Below are positions 1-8,458 of a stretch of DNA of 64,000 nucleotides, piece by piece. The notes beneath the pieces are model-generated. The model made no database searches, was not told the origin of the DNA, and saw only the letters and a program-made list of their open reading frames with translations. The DNA comes from Szabonella sp046295215 (GTDB taxonomy: Bacteria > Pseudomonadota > Alphaproteobacteria > Rhodobacterales > Rhodobacteraceae). The translations under genes and the position numbers were made by a program. The stretch is from positions 43,199 to 107,198 of the forward strand of contig JBKBNP010000004.1 in NCBI GenBank assembly GCA_046295215.1, read 5' to 3'. Positions within the stretch are counted from its first letter, which is position 1. Every line of letters starts with the position of its first letter.

Positions 1-1229
1 GCAAGGTCGGCAGATGCCCCAAACCTGTCCAGAATTGCCCCCGCCGAGGCCAGCGCATCAAGGCCAACCGCGTGGGCCATCTGCCAGTCCTTGCCCGGAT
101 AGGTGGACAGGATCAGCGCCAGCGGTTTATCCGCCTCCGCCAGCCGCAGATGCGCCAGAACGCGGTCGACCGCCGCCTCCACCCGCCCCGTGTCGGCGCG
201 GTGCAGGAACCGCGAATATTGCAGGTCGGGGTCGCGCTTGGTGGGCGTCTTGAAGCTGACAGCGCCCGCGAACAGTCGCCCGTCCACCTCGGGCAGCACC
301 ACATGCATGGCAAGGTCCGCCGGGGACAGCCCGCGTTCCGCCCCCGCCCATTCGCGGCGCCGTGCCGTGGACAGCGCCACCTGAAACACCGGGCATCCGG
401 TGGCATCCAGCGGTGATGTGCCATCCGCACCCTTGGCCGAAAAGGCCGTGGCGTTGACGATGGCCGCAGGGGCCAGCCGTTCCAGCGCAACCCGCACCCA
501 CTGCGCCGCATCGGGGGATTTCAGCGAGGAGGCAAAGAGCCCGATGGCTGCCCGCCCCTTGGCCCGAAAGGCGCGGATCAGCGCATCGACCGGCCCGGTA
601 TCGGCGGCGGTGACATAGCTGCGATAGAAGGTGACAATGATGGGTGCGTTCAGGCCCTCGGGCAGGGGGACGACACCGCGATCAAGATCCCAGGCCCCGA
701 AATCGGGCACAGTCTTTTCTCCGGCCACCGGCCCGGCATACAGCCCCGCCGCCAGCGCCAGTTGCGCCAATGCCGCCTGCGCCGCAATCGCGCCCCCCGC
801 GTCACACAGCGCCGAGAGCCTGCGCAGGGTCGAGATCGGCAGCGTCGATAGCGCATCGAGCCGCGCATCCGCCCGCCCGTCTGCAGGCAGCACCGCCAGC
901 GCAATGCCGCGCCTGCGCGCCAGATCCTGCACCTGCGCGAGGCCATAGGGCCAATAGCTTTCCCCCCCGATCAGCCGGATCAGGATGCCCTTGGCCTCCC
1001 CCAGCGTCTGTTCGACATAGGTATCCACCGACAAGGGATGCCGCAGCGCCACCAGATTGGCCAGCCGAACCGATGGCAGGCCCGCCCGCCCGCGTTCCCA
1101 GCCCGCCGCGAAAGCGCCGAGGTCACTGTCGGAAAAGGACAGCACCACCAGATCGGCCGGGCTCTGCCCGACATCGAACGGCGTGTCCGTTTCCTCCAGC
1201 CCGTGGCTTTCGCGAAAGACGACATGCAT
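1..1229 (-). CDS. cobN: CobN, cobaltochelatase large subunit (N-terminal part, runs off the window)
   Basis: N-terminal ~409 residues of the large subunit of the ATP-dependent aerobic cobaltochelatase, which inserts cobalt into hydrogenobyrinic acid a,c-diamide together with CobS and CobT. I translated this frame from the sequence: it opens MHVVFRESHGLEETDTPFDV and contains SFSDSDLGAF, LANLVALRHPLSVD and LIGGESYWPYG, all characteristic of CobN. The gene continues beyond base 1; the full protein is normally about 1100-1300 residues. The start at 1229 lies 6 bases after the cobW stop, so it is translated as the third gene of the riboswitch-led operon DUF1636-cobW-cobN. No disruption is seen in the visible part. 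Confidence 0.9.
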   Translation of the reverse strand, partial: MHVVFRESHGLEETDTPFDVGQSPADLVVLSFSDSDLGAFAAGWERGRAGLPSVRLANLVALRHPLSVDTYVEQTLGEAKGILIRLIGGESYWPYGLAQVQDLARRRGIALAVLPADGRADARLDALSTLPISTLRRLSALCDAGGAIAAQAALAQLALAAGLYAGPVAGEKTVPDFGAWDLDRGVVPLPEGLNAPIIVTFYRSYVTAADTGPVDALIRAFRAKGRAAIGLFASSLKSPDAAQWVRVALERLAPAAIVNATAFSAKGADGTSPLDATGCPVFQVALSTARRREWAGAERGLSPADLAMHVVLPEVDGRLFAGAVSFKTPTKRDPDLQYSRFLHRADTGRVEAAVDRVLAHLRLAEADKPLALILSTYPGKDWQMAHAVGLDALASAGAILDRFGASADL

Positions 1230-1235
1230 GGCGGC

Positions 1236-2270
1236 TCAGGCCTCCAGCACCGCGCGGATGGCGGCCTCGTCCACATGGTCATGCTCGCCGATCACGACGA
1301 GCCGTGTCTGGCGCGGGCTGTCGCCCCAGGGCCGGTCATATTGCGCGCGGATGCGTGTGCCCACGGCCTGCACCAGCATCCGCATCGGCTTGCCCGCCAC
1401 CGCGACATAGCCCTTGACGCGCAGGATGTGCTGTTCCTCGGCCAGCCGGAAAATGGCTGCCTGCAGGGCGTCGGGGTCGACCACCTCGGGCAGGTCGATC
1501 ACCACCGTATCGAAATCGTCATGTTCATGGTCGTCATGCCCGTCGTGATGTGAAGGGCGGGCCTCCAGATCATCCTCGGCAGCGGCGTTGAGGCCAAGGA
1601 TCACGCGCGGGTCGATCACGCCTTCGGTCATGGCGATCATCCGCACCGGGCGCGGCATTTCGGCGGCAATGACCCGGCGCGCCTCGGCCAGCCCCGCCTC
1701 GCCCGCAAGGTCGGCCTTGGACAGAAGGATGATGTCGGCGCAGGAAATCTGGTCCTCGAACACCTCCGACAGGGGCGTTTCATGGTCCAGGCTGTCATCG
1801 GCCTCGCGCTGCGCCTGCACGGCGGCCTCGTCGGGGGCAAAGCGGCCTGCGGCCACGGCTTCGGCATCGGCCAGCGCCACCACGCCATCGACCGTGATGC
1901 GCGACCGGATCGCGGGCCAGTCGAAGGCCTTGAGCAAGGGTTTGGGCAGGGCAAGGCCGGAGGTTTCGATCAGGATATGGTCGGGGCGCACCGGCATGGC
2001 CATCAGCGCCTCGATGGTGGGGATGAAATCATCGGCCACGGTGCAGCAGATGCAGCCATTGGCCAGTTCGACGATATTCTCGGCCGGACAGCTTTCATCG
2101 GCACAGGATTTCAGGATATCGCCGTCCACGCCCACGGTGCCGAATTCGTTGACGAGGATCGCCAGCCGCTTGCCCTGCGGGTTCTGCATCAGGTGGCGGA
2201 TGAGCGTGGTCTTGCCCGCGCCCAGAAAGCCCGTGATGACAGTAACGGGGATTTTCGACAGATCAGACAT
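1236..2270 (-). CDS. cobW: CobW, GTP-dependent metallochaperone-like protein of cobalamin synthesis
   Basis: 344-residue G3E-family P-loop GTPase, thought to deliver cobalt or otherwise support metal insertion by the CobNST chelatase. Seen: Walker A GFLGAGKTT near residues 15-23, the CICC metal motif of the G3E family, an SKAD motif in the base-recognition position, a His/Asp-rich loop (HHDGHDDHEHDD) and the C-terminal CobW domain. I chose the start MSDLSK at 2270 because the upstream extension is rich in Arg and unrelated. It overlaps the end of the upstream DUF1636 gene by 8 bases and is followed by cobN after 6 bases, so all three are probably co-translated. The His-rich loop fits zinc or cobalt binding, but the metal cannot be told from sequence. 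Confidence 0.93.
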   Translation of the reverse strand: MSDLSKIPVTVITGFLGAGKTTLIRHLMQNPQGKRLAILVNEFGTVGVDGDILKSCADESCPAENIVELANGCICCTVADDFIPTIEALMAMPVRPDHILIETSGLALPKPLLKAFDWPAIRSRITVDGVVALADAEAVAAGRFAPDEAAVQAQREADDSLDHETPLSEVFEDQISCADIILLSKADLAGEAGLAEARRVIAAEMPRPVRMIAMTEGVIDPRVILGLNAAAEDDLEARPSHHDGHDDHEHDDFDTVVIDLPEVVDPDALQAAIFRLAEEQHILRVKGYVAVAGKPMRMLVQAVGTRIRAQYDRPWGDSPRQTRLVVIGEHDHVDEAAIRAVLEA

Positions 2271-2721
2271 TCTGGGACTCCTGTGGGGGTATAGCGGGCG
2301 GGATGCGCGCAATGCAGTTCTTGCGGAAATGGACGGGACGGTCACGCCAGGTCACCAGCCCGTCCGGCGTGGCATGATAAAGGGCAACGCCGTCAAGCAG
2401 CGCGTCGAGATGCACGCCCGGGTCGAGATTGCCATAGATATAGGTCCAGCGCGCGCCGCCGCGCAGCGCCACGGTGCAGCCCCGGTCGCAGTTGGACAGA
2501 CATTCGACCGGATGCAGCGTCACGCCCTCGGGCAGCGTTGAATTGTGCAGGGCCGCCAGAAGCAGATCGCCCGGACGGCGTGCATCCGGCACCAGATCGG
2601 GCGGGGCGGAGGCGCTGCGGCAACTGATGCAGACCAGAAGCTCGGTCGGCGCGAGGCGGGTTTGCGCTGCATCCCCGGCGGGCGCTCCGGACTGGGCCTC
2701 AAGGGCGGACATTTTGGCCAT
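2263..2721 (-). CDS. DUF1636 thioredoxin-like [2Fe-2S]-type small protein
   Basis: About 152 residues from ATG 2721; MSALEA at 2712 is an alternative start. The core LLVCISC...PVECLSNCDRGC has the spaced cysteines of DUF1636, a thioredoxin-like ferredoxin family often encoded beside cobalamin genes; its biochemical role is not established. The frame stays open upstream to 2976, but that part overlaps the riboswitch on the same strand and reads as low-complexity Arg-rich sequence, so I exclude it. As first gene after the riboswitch it is likely repressed by B12. It overlaps cobW by 8 bases. The cysteine spacing suggests an iron-sulfur cluster or metal transfer to CobW; this is inference. Confidence 0.8.
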   Translation of the reverse strand: MAKMSALEAQSGAPAGDAAQTRLAPTELLVCISCRSASAPPDLVPDARRPGDLLLAALHNSTLPEGVTLHPVECLSNCDRGCTVALRGGARWTYIYGNLDPGVHLDALLDGVALYHATPDGLVTWRDRPVHFRKNCIARIPPAIPPQESQNV

Positions 2722-2756
2722 CGCGCGGTCTTTCCTGCCGGTGCGGCACGGGGAAA

Positions 2757-2804
2757 GGACGGGGAGGGCCGATCTGCCCTCTTCCGCCCCGGAACACCCC
2801 GTCC
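2757..2804 (-). promoter_or_regulatory. Probable riboswitch expression-platform hairpin
   Basis: Perfect 8-base arms (2757-2764 and 2797-2804) lie between the cobalamin aptamer and the start of the DUF1636 gene on the minus strand. The position suits a terminator or an RBS-sequestering helix. There is no clear poly-U tract after it, so translational control or a Rho-dependent mechanism is as likely as intrinsic termination. Confidence 0.4.
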
Positions 2805-2819
2805 GGATTGCGTTCAACT

Positions 2820-3025
2820 CTGTGCTGGCAGGTCTCCCGGCTTGCGGATCTCGGGGCGCTTTGAAGCCCCGGCGGTCCCCCTGCCTTCCCGATGCGCAAG
2901 GCACCAGTGGCGTCGGGCGACCTGTCCGGTCACGGTCGCGGGGGCGGCTGTGCTTGGGGCGAGATTGCCCTGACACATTCCCTTTTCATCCGGGAGGTCA
3001 CCCGGACACCAGCCCAAGCCTGATG
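2820..3025 (-). promoter_or_regulatory. Cobalamin riboswitch (minus strand)
   Basis: Read on the minus strand, the segment carries the conserved blocks of the AdoCbl aptamer in order: an AAAAGGGAA block near 2976-2984, GCCACTGG at 2904-2911, GGGAAGGC at 2883-2890, and the B12-box-like AGCCGGGAGACCTGCC at 2827-2842. It precedes DUF1636-cobW-cobN, as expected for B12 feedback on the cobaltochelatase branch. Boundaries are approximate. cobO, transcribed the other way from 3167, lies outside its control. Confidence 0.88.
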
Positions 3026-3166
3026 CCGGATCGGGACGGGCAGAGTCAAGCACCGCTTGCGACAGGGCGGCGCCGGTTCGCGCCGCCGATCCGTCGCGAT
3101 TGGGACTGGAAGGACAGGCCGGGGGCTGGCATTGAAGGGAAAGAGGATTGCAAGCGGAGTGCGACC

Positions 3167-3787
3167 ATGGAACCCGAGACACGCGACGACAATGCCCGCC
3201 ACGCCGTCAAGATGGCCCGCAAGAAGGTCGCCCGCGACAAGATCATGGCGACGAAGGAAGGCGACAAGGGTCTTGTGATTGTCCATACCGGGGCGGGAAA
3301 GGGCAAAAGCTCTTCCGGGTTCGGGATGATCCTGCGCTGCATCGCGCATGAAATGCCGTCTGCCGTGGTGCAGTTCATCAAGGGGGCCTGGGATACCGGC
3401 GAGCGTCGCCTGATCGAGACGCATTTTCCGCATCTGTGCCAGTTCCACGCCATGGGCGAGGGCTTCACCTGGGAAACCCAGGACCGGGAGCGCGACATTG
3501 TTGCCGCCAAGGCCGGCTGGGAAAAGGCCAAGGATCTGATCCGCAACCCGGACATCCGGCTCGTGCTGCTGGACGAGATCAATATCGCGATGCGCTACGA
3601 TTATCTCGACGTTGCCGAGGTTCTGGCATTTCTGGCAGAGGAGAAGCCATCGATGACCCATGTCGTGCTGACCGGGCGCAATGCCAAGCCGGAGTTGATC
3701 GATGCGGCGGATCTGGTGACGGAAATGACGCTGGTGAAACATCCGTTCCGGTCGGGGATAAAGGCGCAGAAAGGTGTCGAGTTCTGA
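3167..3787 (+). CDS. cobO: CobO, cob(I)yrinic acid a,c-diamide adenosyltransferase
   Basis: 206-residue CobA/CobO-type corrinoid adenosyltransferase that transfers the 5'-deoxyadenosyl group of ATP to the cobalt(I) corrinoid. Seen: the P-loop HTGAGKGKSSS near residues 40-50, VVQFIKGAW, GEGFTWETQD, and the late motif LLDEINIAM containing the Asp-Glu pair, all in family order and at the usual length. The ATG at 3167 follows a GCGGAG ribosome site; the frame is open further upstream but that part overlaps the antisense riboswitch region. It is followed by a ~300-base spacer with two dispersed elements and then cobQ. Confidence 0.95.
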   Translation: MEPETRDDNARHAVKMARKKVARDKIMATKEGDKGLVIVHTGAGKGKSSSGFGMILRCIAHEMPSAVVQFIKGAWDTGERRLIETHFPHLCQFHAMGEGFTWETQDRERDIVAAKAGWEKAKDLIRNPDIRLVLLDEINIAMRYDYLDVAEVLAFLAEEKPSMTHVVLTGRNAKPELIDAADLVTEMTLVKHPFRSGIKAQKGVEF

Positions 3788-3814
3788 CGTCGGGATGAAT
3801 GAGGCAAGGAGAAA

Positions 3815-3877
3815 GGGGGCGCTGCCCCCTCGCGCGCCCGGCGCGCTCTCCCCCGAGGTATTTTTGCCAAGATGAAA
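3815..3877 (+). repeat. Dispersed GC-hairpin plus TATTTTTGCCAAGATGAAA element, copy 1
   Basis: A GGGGGC/GCCCCC hairpin (3815-3829) is followed about 20 bases later by CCCCGAGGTATTTTTGCCAA and GATGAAA (3851-3877). The same compound element recurs at 4017-4046 (inverted), 56057-56127 and 63443-63493, always between genes. The hairpin may act as a terminator for cobO. The AT-rich tail is the most conserved part. Confidence 0.75.
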
Positions 3878-4016
3878 GCAACGAAGTGTTAACCACTCTG
3901 GCCGAAACTGGGGGCGCGGAACAGGGGGAGGTCCCGATGGCCGCCCAAGGTGAAAGCGCCGCATCCCCCCCGCCCTGGCGGCCCGGGATGCGTCGCGGCC
4001 ATGCGCTCCGGTCCTG

Positions 4017-4046
4017 TTTCATCTTGGCGGAAAATACCTCCGCCGG
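4017..4046 (-). repeat. Dispersed element, copy 2 (inverted relative to copy 1)
   Basis: Reverse complement of the tail of copy 1: TTTCATCTTGGC then GGAAAATACCTCCG. With copy 1 it brackets about 140 bases between cobO and cobQ in which I see no gene. The two copies could pair to form a long imperfect stem in RNA. Confidence 0.75.
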
Positions 4047-4088
4047 AGGCTCCCGCCCTTGGGGTCTGGCAGCGGCCGGAGCGTTGCG

Positions 4089-5534
4089 ATGCCCGCTTTG
4101 ATGATCCAGGGGGCCGGGTCCAATGTCGGCAAGTCGCTGCTGGTGGCGGGGCTCTGCCGGGCGGCGCGCAACCGGGGGCTCATCGTGCGGCCCTTCAAGC
4201 CGCAAAACATGTCGAACAATGCGGCGGTTACGGTGGACGGCGGCGAAATCGGACGGGCGCAGGCGCTTCAGGCCCTTGCTTGCGGTGTTGACGCGGCAAC
4301 GGACATGAACCCGGTGCTGCTCAAACCCGAATCCGAGACGGGCGCGCAGGTTGTCGTGCAGGGCCGCCGCGTCGCGACGCTTCGCGCGCGGGACTATGCG
4401 GCGCTGAAGCCCTCGCTGATGGCGCCGGTGCTGGAGAGTTTCCGCAGGCTGGAGGCGGGGTGTGACCTCGTGATCGTCGAAGGGGCGGGCAGTCCGGCAG
4501 AGGTCAACCTGCGGGCGGGTGACATTGCCAATATGGGTTTTGCACGGGCGACGGATGTGCCGGTCGTGCTGGTGGGCGATATTGACCGGGGTGGGGTGAT
4601 CGCGCAGATCGTCGGCACGAAAGCGGTGCTTGCGCCGGAGGACGCTGCAATGATCGCGGGCTTCATCATCAACAAGTTCCGGGGCGATGTGTCGCTGTTT
4701 GACGATGGATACCGTCTGATCGCGCAGCGCTGCGGATGGCGCGGTTTCGGCGTTGTGCCCTTTTTCGGCGAAGCCGCGCGCCTGCCCGCCGAGGATGCGC
4801 TCGACCTTCCGCAACAGCGTGGCACGGGCGGGCTGCGGATCGTCTGCCTCGGGTTTTCGCGTATCGCGAATTTCGACGATCTGGACCCGCTTGCACAGGA
4901 GCCGGGCGTCAGCCTGACGATCCTGCGGGCGGGGGAGGTCATTCCGGGGGATGCCGATCTGGTGATCCTGCCGGGGTCGAAATCGACGCGGGGCGATCTG
5001 GCGTTCCTGCGGGCGCAGGGCTGGGATGTGGATCTTGCGGCGCATCGGCGGCGGGGTGGGGCGATCCTCGGGCTGTGCGGCGGGTATCAGATGCTGGGGC
5101 AGGTCATCCGCGATTCTTCCGGGATCGAAGGGCCGGCGGGCATGGCCGAGGGACTCGGGCTTCTCGACATCGAAACCGGGATGACTTCTGACAAGCGGCT
5201 GGAACGGGTGATCGCGCACCATTCGGCAAGCGGCTGCGAAATGGAGGGTTACGAGATTCATATCGGGCGCAGCGAAGGCCCGGCGCGTGCCCGGCCCTTT
5301 GCGCATGTCAAGGATCAGCCCGAGGGCGCTGTTTCGCCGGATGGGCGGGTGATGGGCACCTATCTGCACGGAATTTTCGGGTCAAACGGGTTTCGTCGCG
5401 CCTTTCTGGAAGGGCTGGGGGGGCGTGGGTCCGATCTGGACCACGCTGCGGAGGTCGATGCCGTGCTGGACCGGCTCGCCGCGCATTTGGAGGCGCATCT
5501 GGATGTGCCGGCGCTTCTCGATCTGGCCCGGTAG
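4089..5534 (+). CDS. cobQ: CobQ, cobyric acid synthase (glutamine-hydrolysing)
   Basis: 481 residues. It amidates adenosylcobyrinic a,c-diamide at positions b, d, e and g, using glutamine and ATP. The N-terminal dethiobiotin-synthase-like ATPase domain begins MPALMIQGAGSNVGKS and contains RPFKPQNMSNNA; mid-protein VGDIDRGGV and the IINKFRGD motif follow. The C-terminal class I glutamine amidotransferase-like domain contains GLCGGYQMLG with the nucleophile Cys and a late GTYLHGIF with the His. ATG 4089 is preferred to the upstream in-frame ATG at 4059 because it opens directly with the conserved N-terminus; MIQGAG four codons later is an alternative. Confidence 0.95.
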   Translation: MPALMIQGAGSNVGKSLLVAGLCRAARNRGLIVRPFKPQNMSNNAAVTVDGGEIGRAQALQALACGVDAATDMNPVLLKPESETGAQVVVQGRRVATLRARDYAALKPSLMAPVLESFRRLEAGCDLVIVEGAGSPAEVNLRAGDIANMGFARATDVPVVLVGDIDRGGVIAQIVGTKAVLAPEDAAMIAGFIINKFRGDVSLFDDGYRLIAQRCGWRGFGVVPFFGEAARLPAEDALDLPQQRGTGGLRIVCLGFSRIANFDDLDPLAQEPGVSLTILRAGEVIPGDADLVILPGSKSTRGDLAFLRAQGWDVDLAAHRRRGGAILGLCGGYQMLGQVIRDSSGIEGPAGMAEGLGLLDIETGMTSDKRLERVIAHHSASGCEMEGYEIHIGRSEGPARARPFAHVKDQPEGAVSPDGRVMGTYLHGIFGSNGFRRAFLEGLGGRGSDLDHAAEVDAVLDRLAAHLEAHLDVPALLDLAR

Positions 5535-5600
5535 GGGTGCTTTCGTTGACCTGACGACCGTTTCTTGATACGCTGGCAGGCAATTGAGAGGGAGATTTTC

Positions 5601-6119
5601 ATGCGTAGACATCTGCTGCCGACCTTTTTCGCCGCAGCGCTGGCCGGGCCGGGCTCGCTCGCGGCGCAAGAGCAATACACCACTGACCAGCTCGTTGATT
5701 TCTTTATCAATTCGATCGACATGGGGGCCACGCGCGGCATCTGCATCGGCACGCCTCAGGAATGCGAGAAACCGGCGGCCCCGATGGGGCTCGACATGCT
5801 GGTGACCTTCGAGCTTGATTCGGCCACATTGACCGCAGAAGCGCAGCAGAGCCTCGGGGTCTTTGCCCAGATGATGCAGGATGAACGGCTGGAGATTGCG
5901 CGCTTTGTCGTCGAGGGGCACACCGATGCGCTTGGATCTGACGATTACAACATCGGGCTGTCTGAATCGCGCGCCGAATCCGTTCGGGATTTTCTCACCG
6001 ATCTCGGGGTAGCGCCGGAACGGTTGACCTCCATCGGTCTGGGCAAGGCGCAGCCAAGAACCTCCAACGAGTTCGATCCTGAAAACCGCCGCGTCGAATT
6101 GCGGATTGATCTGCGCTGA
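5601..6119 (+). CDS. Secreted OmpA-like peptidoglycan-binding domain protein
   Basis: 172 residues from ATG 5601. A signal peptide (MRRHLLPTFFAAALAGPGSLAAQ) is followed by a ~50-residue linker with two Cys, then an OmpA_C domain from about residue 65 to the end: VTFELDSATLT, VVEGHTDALGSDDYN, LSESRAESVRDFL and a terminal ENRRVELRIDLR. The GHTD and NxxLSxxRA motifs place it with OmpA/Pal proteins that bind peptidoglycan. There is no lipobox, so it is probably soluble periplasmic or membrane-associated through partners. It converges on the caspase gene across a strong terminator. A possible role is cell-wall anchoring for the adjacent signalling cluster. Confidence 0.88.
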   Translation: MRRHLLPTFFAAALAGPGSLAAQEQYTTDQLVDFFINSIDMGATRGICIGTPQECEKPAAPMGLDMLVTFELDSATLTAEAQQSLGVFAQMMQDERLEIARFVVEGHTDALGSDDYNIGLSESRAESVRDFLTDLGVAPERLTSIGLGKAQPRTSNEFDPENRRVELRIDLR

Positions 6120-6182
6120 ACGGACTTTCGGCGGCGATGTGATACGCCATTCCGCCTGAAGTGGCGCGGGGGCGAGACAATC

Positions 6183-6217
6183 AAAAAGGCGCGTATCTGC
6201 GGGATACGCGCCTTTTT
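6183..6217. terminator. Bidirectional intrinsic terminator
   Basis: A near-perfect inverted repeat AAAAAGGCGCGTATC / GATACGCGCCTTTTT with a short loop and T-runs on both sides. It separates the convergent OmpA-like and caspase genes and should work in both directions. Confidence 0.93.
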
Positions 6218-6288
6218 GATTTGTGCAGGGGTTCCGTCTGGGAAGCCGGACGGCCCATGACTCGGGCCGTCCCGCCGGTTCCGGAGTC

Positions 6289-8250
6289 TCAGAAGGATCC
6301 GGGGTTCAACAGGCCCCTTTTGATGTTGGTCTTGCGTTCGGTCTGAGTGACCACCACGCGGCCGGTCTGCTGGTTCACGCGGCGTGTATCCTTGCGCGCG
6401 GCCGCAGGTTCCGCCCTTGCTGGCAGGATTGCCTGTGTCTTGCCCTTGACCACTGCCTTTGCCACGCGGACCTCGCAGACGACCTTGGTTTCACCCTTCA
6501 GCGCCTCGATCAACTCTGCGGTCGGTTCCAGCGAGTCCGGCACGGACCGTTTCGCAAGGAAATAGCTGGTGAGCGCGCTGCGCGACCCCGGCCCCCAGGA
6601 TCCGTCGATGCCCATGTGATAGCAGCCAAGGCGGCGGAGTTCCGTCTGGGCTTGGCGCGCCAGTTCCCGGGCATTCGCCGGGCTTTGCGCCGTGCTGTCA
6701 TCAGACGGCGCCAGCAGCCGGGGGTCGATGCGTGCCAGCAGGTCACGGTTGGCTTCATTGTCGGGCGTGACTTCGTTTCCGGCCACGCGCAGCCGTTCCA
6801 CCGTCAGCGCGTTGATCCCGATGATGCCGCGGGTTTCCCAGGTCAGGGCGGCCAGACGGATCGGGGGTTCCTCATCCGGGTCGGCCACCGCCAGCGTCAC
6901 ATCCGGCTGTGGCAGCAATTCGATCGGGGTATCCTCGATGCTGGCAATGGAGGTGGCGGTTTGTGGCACCTCGGCCAGCGGGGGCGGTGCCGGTTCCGGA
7001 TCCAGTGCCGCAACAACCAGATCCTCCGAAACGGCAGGATCAGCCGCAACGTCAACTTCGGTTCCTGCCGTCACAAACTCGGGTTCGGCAGCGGGTTCGG
7101 CGGGAACTTCGGCAAGCACGGTCGGGGCATCGCCGATGGTCACGCCGCCCTCGACGATCTCGAATTCGAACGCTACTTCCGGTCCGGCCTCAGCCGCGAT
7201 CACCGTGCCCCCGGCATCCGTCAACGTCACCTGCGGCGCTGCCCCGGGAGCGGAAATGTCGCCCGATCCGATGGAAACGCCGCCATCGGTGGCGGCAATT
7301 TCCAGATTGAGGCTGGCAACCTCGATGGCCGCATCCGCCGCGCGCAGGCTGGCCTCGGAAAACCCTGACGCGCGCAAGAGATCAAGGAACTTGCGGCGAT
7401 CCTCGGCGGGAAGCTGGGCGAGAAGTTCGAAATCCGCCTCGCTCAGTTCCTGCCGCGTCTCGACCGAGGGCTTGAAATAGAACTGCTCGCGCAGCGAGGA
7501 CTGGTCCCAGGGGGTCTGGCGACGCAGCGTCCGGTCCTCGACCTCGTTGCGCACACGGATCATCATGTCGGATACCGAGATGCCGGGCGTTTCGATATGT
7601 TCCAGCAAGGCGGTGGTAAAGGGGCTGTTCGGCGCCTCGCCCGCCCCGTCATAGGTGACGGCACCGGGTTCCGTCGCGAAGGCGACGAAGGTGCCGACGC
7701 CGGTTTGCAGACGGGCAAGACCGTCGGCCGCGCCGGTGCCGCGCACCGCCTGTGGCAACGGGTCATTGCGGCAGGCATCGAGGAAAATCAGCGTCTGGCG
7801 CTTGCGGTCCTGCAAGCGCGCGATGATTCCATCGAGATTCCAGGTCTCGCTGCGGATCGCCTCGCGGCTGGAAAGCTGCGCATCCACCGGAACGAGGTAA
7901 TTGGCCCCGTTCATCTGGAAGGCGTGGCCCGAATAGAAGAATACGGTGCTTTCAGCGGTTTCGGCCGCCTCGCTGAAGGCTTCGACCCGATCCCAGAAAT
8001 CCTCGGTCTGCACATCGGTCAGCAATGTGACCTCGAACCCCAGCCGTGTCAGGGCTTCGGCCACGTCGCGAGCATCGCGCGAGGCATTTTTCAGCGGTGA
8101 GACCCCGATGTAGTCGGAATTGCCGACAACCAGCGCGAGACGACGCGCCTCGGCCGCAGAGAGTCCGGCAGAAATGAAAAACATGGTCAGGACAGGCACC
8201 GCAATTGCGCTGCGGGCCCGCAATCCGAAGGGCAGTCGAAGGCGTTTCAT
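6289..8250 (-). CDS. Exported caspase-fold (peptidase C14) protein with C-terminal peptidoglycan-binding-like domain
   Basis: 653 residues from ATG 8250, chosen for a GGAAGCGAG ribosome site and a clean signal peptide (residues 1-35, ending GLSAAEA). The caspase domain spans about residues 36-270: RRLALVVGNSDY, a His in FFYSGH (residue 109) and a Cys in IFLDACRNDP (residue 160) form the expected dyad. Residues ~330-500 are acidic, Ala/Pro/Glu-rich linker. From ~527 there is a PG_binding_1-like segment (LARQAQTELRRLGCY, GIDGSWGPGSR). Most characterised bacterial caspases are cytosolic; the signal peptide here implies action in the periplasm. The gene is divergent from the small exported unknown at 8459. 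A protease role is inferred from the intact dyad; the substrate is unknown. Confidence 0.9.
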   Translation of the reverse strand: MKRLRLPFGLRARSAIAVPVLTMFFISAGLSAAEARRLALVVGNSDYIGVSPLKNASRDARDVAEALTRLGFEVTLLTDVQTEDFWDRVEAFSEAAETAESTVFFYSGHAFQMNGANYLVPVDAQLSSREAIRSETWNLDGIIARLQDRKRQTLIFLDACRNDPLPQAVRGTGAADGLARLQTGVGTFVAFATEPGAVTYDGAGEAPNSPFTTALLEHIETPGISVSDMMIRVRNEVEDRTLRRQTPWDQSSLREQFYFKPSVETRQELSEADFELLAQLPAEDRRKFLDLLRASGFSEASLRAADAAIEVASLNLEIAATDGGVSIGSGDISAPGAAPQVTLTDAGGTVIAAEAGPEVAFEFEIVEGGVTIGDAPTVLAEVPAEPAAEPEFVTAGTEVDVAADPAVSEDLVVAALDPEPAPPPLAEVPQTATSIASIEDTPIELLPQPDVTLAVADPDEEPPIRLAALTWETRGIIGINALTVERLRVAGNEVTPDNEANRDLLARIDPRLLAPSDDSTAQSPANARELARQAQTELRRLGCYHMGIDGSWGPGSRSALTSYFLAKRSVPDSLEPTAELIEALKGETKVVCEVRVAKAVVKGKTQAILPARAEPAAARKDTRRVNQQTGRVVVTQTERKTNIKRGLLNPGSF

Positions 8251-8367
8251 CTCGCTTCCAATGTTCGATCCAATGGCGGAAACCATAGCCGAAATGCCCC
8301 CTTGGGGCGAGTCCCAATGACGTGAGGGCAACACTTGGACGGAATAATTCACGGTTTCGCGCGTTTC

Positions 8368-8396
8368 TTGATTGAAGCGGCCGCGGGTGATAGATT
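8368..8396 (+). promoter_or_regulatory. Candidate sigma-70 type promoter
   Basis: TTGATT (8368-8373), a 17-base spacer, then TAGATT (8391-8396), about 60 bases before the start at 8459. It lies in the divergent caspase/8459 intergenic region. Confidence 0.45.
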
Positions 8397-8458
8397 GCTT
8401 GCGGGGGCGTGATCGGTCTTGGGCTTTGCCCGTGGTCGCGCAGTGACAGGAGAAATAC

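Noticed and set aside
2722..2976. Upstream extension of the DUF1636 frame to 237 residues
   Set aside because: It overlaps the cobalamin riboswitch on the same strand and reads as Arg/Pro-rich non-protein sequence.
3579..5369. 596-codon minus-strand frame opposite cobO-cobQ
   Set aside because: It runs antisense through cobQ and the dispersed elements and encodes Arg/His/Pro-rich sequence without motifs.
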